A stretch of DNA of 38,487 nucleotides from a virus. Made by a program: the position numbers and the translations under genes. Every line of letters starts with the position of its first letter. The first letter of the stretch is position 1. Of the stretch, positions 37,999-38,487 are shown piece by piece. The DNA lies in IMG/VR virus record IMGVR_UViG_3300043410_000397, positions 1 through 38,487 of that record, one strand, 5' to 3'. The notes under the pieces are model-generated. The model was given only the letters and a program-made list of their open reading frames with translations, was not told the DNA's origin and did no database searches.

Positions 37999-38487
37999 TT
38001 ATTCCTCTGTTGAATCTTTGAATGGGTCAGTATATTCTGTATCGACTGTTATTTCAATTCCTGCATCTTCCATTGCTTTTAGTTTCATTTTTTCATCATC
38101 AATAGGACCACCCATTTCTTGAGCATCACAAGTACGAACTGGAGAACAGGTAATATCAAACAATGTACAATAAGCAACTGGGTGTGATTCAATATCAGCC
38201 CATTTAGGTTTTAGGGGTAATGCTGAAGCTTTTAATTCGTAGGCAGGACCATTAGCAATACAGTCTTGAATTTGGGTGGTATTAACATAGTGTTCGCAAT
38301 TAGCACAAAGACGACCACGAGCATCGCCTTCTGTACAGTTCCAGCGTAAAGCTTTTTGTCTCCAGAACTCTTCATTAGGCTGTCTTGGGTCTGCAGGGCC
38401 TAAGCCATGCTCTTCAATGGTGGAGAGATGATTCTTTACATTCAGTTTATTGTTCTGAAGAGGTAAAGGGCAATTGTCTAATTTAGA
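37999..38487 (-). CDS. Cys-rich late protein, main part (runs off the right edge)
   Basis: This is the continuation of the 165-codon gene whose start is at 136. The central part has a cysteine cluster: RWNCTEGDARGRLCANCEHY then TTQIQDCIANG, and later YCTLFDITCSPVRTCDAQEM. The C-C-x-x-C spacing suggests a metal site. The C-terminus is acidic. The gene lies between terL and portal; such Cys-rich proteins are found there in other podoviruses without known function. The stop is one base before the portal ATG. Confidence 0.85.
   Translation of the reverse strand, partial: SKLDNCPLPLQNNKLNVKNHLSTIEEHGLGPADPRQPNEEFWRQKALRWNCTEGDARGRLCANCEHYVNTTQIQDCIANGPAYELKASALPLKPKWADIESHPVAYCTLFDITCSPVRTCDAQEMGGPIDDEKMKLKAMEDAGIEITVDTEYTDPFKDSTEE
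38361..38487. repeat. Right copy of 127-bp terminal direct repeat
   Basis: Identical to bases 1-127. Collapsing the two copies gives a circle of 38,360 bases in which the Cys-rich gene is intact. Confidence 0.97.

Noticed and set aside
1-38487. CRISPR arrays, tRNA genes, insertion sequences, integrase/attachment site
   Set aside because: No regularly spaced repeats of 20-40 bp, no convincing cloverleaf, transposase or integrase was found by reading. A tRNA-finding program was not available, so a degenerate tRNA is not fully excluded.

Overview
The window is a complete, circularly closed genome (about 38.36 kb of unique sequence) of a tailed double-stranded DNA phage, most likely a lytic podovirus. 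It carries a terminase, portal, scaffold and major capsid set, a short tail-tube pair resembling T7 gp11/gp12, large internal-virion (DNA ejection) proteins, tail fibres, and a T7-style replication module. No tape-measure or tail-sheath gene, integrase, repressor or phage RNA polymerase is recognisable. The sequence is AT-rich. A GH24 endolysin and Sec-type signal peptides on two phage proteins point to a Gram-negative host. The class II ribonucleotide reductase and small-ORF style recall aquatic podoviruses, but the host cannot be named from sequence alone. The last 127 bases repeat the first 127 exactly, and one 165-codon gene reads without a break through that junction, so the molecule is circular or terminally redundant.

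Layout. An 888-bp gene-free divergent region (1793-2680) separates two opposed transcription units. Rightward (2681-16540) runs a chain of very small, mostly ATGA-coupled unknown genes (2.7-6.1 kb). Next comes nucleic acid metabolism: primase-helicase, a PD-(D/E)XK-like nuclease, family A DNA polymerase, ssDNA-binding protein, 5'-3' exonuclease, a DEDD exonuclease with a zinc ribbon, a DUF3310 protein and an adenosylcobalamin-type ribonucleotide reductase. Two HNH endonuclease genes are interspersed. This unit ends at a strong intrinsic terminator (16568-16591).

Leftward (from 1792, across the circle junction, down to 16590) runs the late unit: terminase small and large subunits, a Cys-rich protein, portal, two small proteins (one a zinc ribbon), scaffold, major capsid, a Ser/Ala-rich fibre, a GIY-YIG endonuclease, a second fibre with accessory proteins, tail tube A and B, a third fibre-like protein, four ejection/internal-virion candidates, two Sec-exported proteins of unknown role, a membrane-anchored coiled coil, a 3-TM holin and the endolysin.

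The host RNA polymerase probably transcribes everything: good sigma70-like promoters can be read at 5272-5300 (+), 35968-35997 (-) and 27946-27974 (-), and no phage RNA polymerase is present. The most unusual points are (i) a Shine-Dalgarno-led 128-codon ORF wholly inside the DNA polymerase gene, where the polymerase codon choice changes character; (ii) two consecutive exported proteins placed just before the lysis genes, whose genes overlap by 65 bp so that one stretch of DNA encodes a membrane anchor in one frame and a signal peptide in another; and (iii) an iteron-like cluster of ATTGAC motifs next to an AT-rich tract in the divergent region, a candidate origin or regulatory switch.
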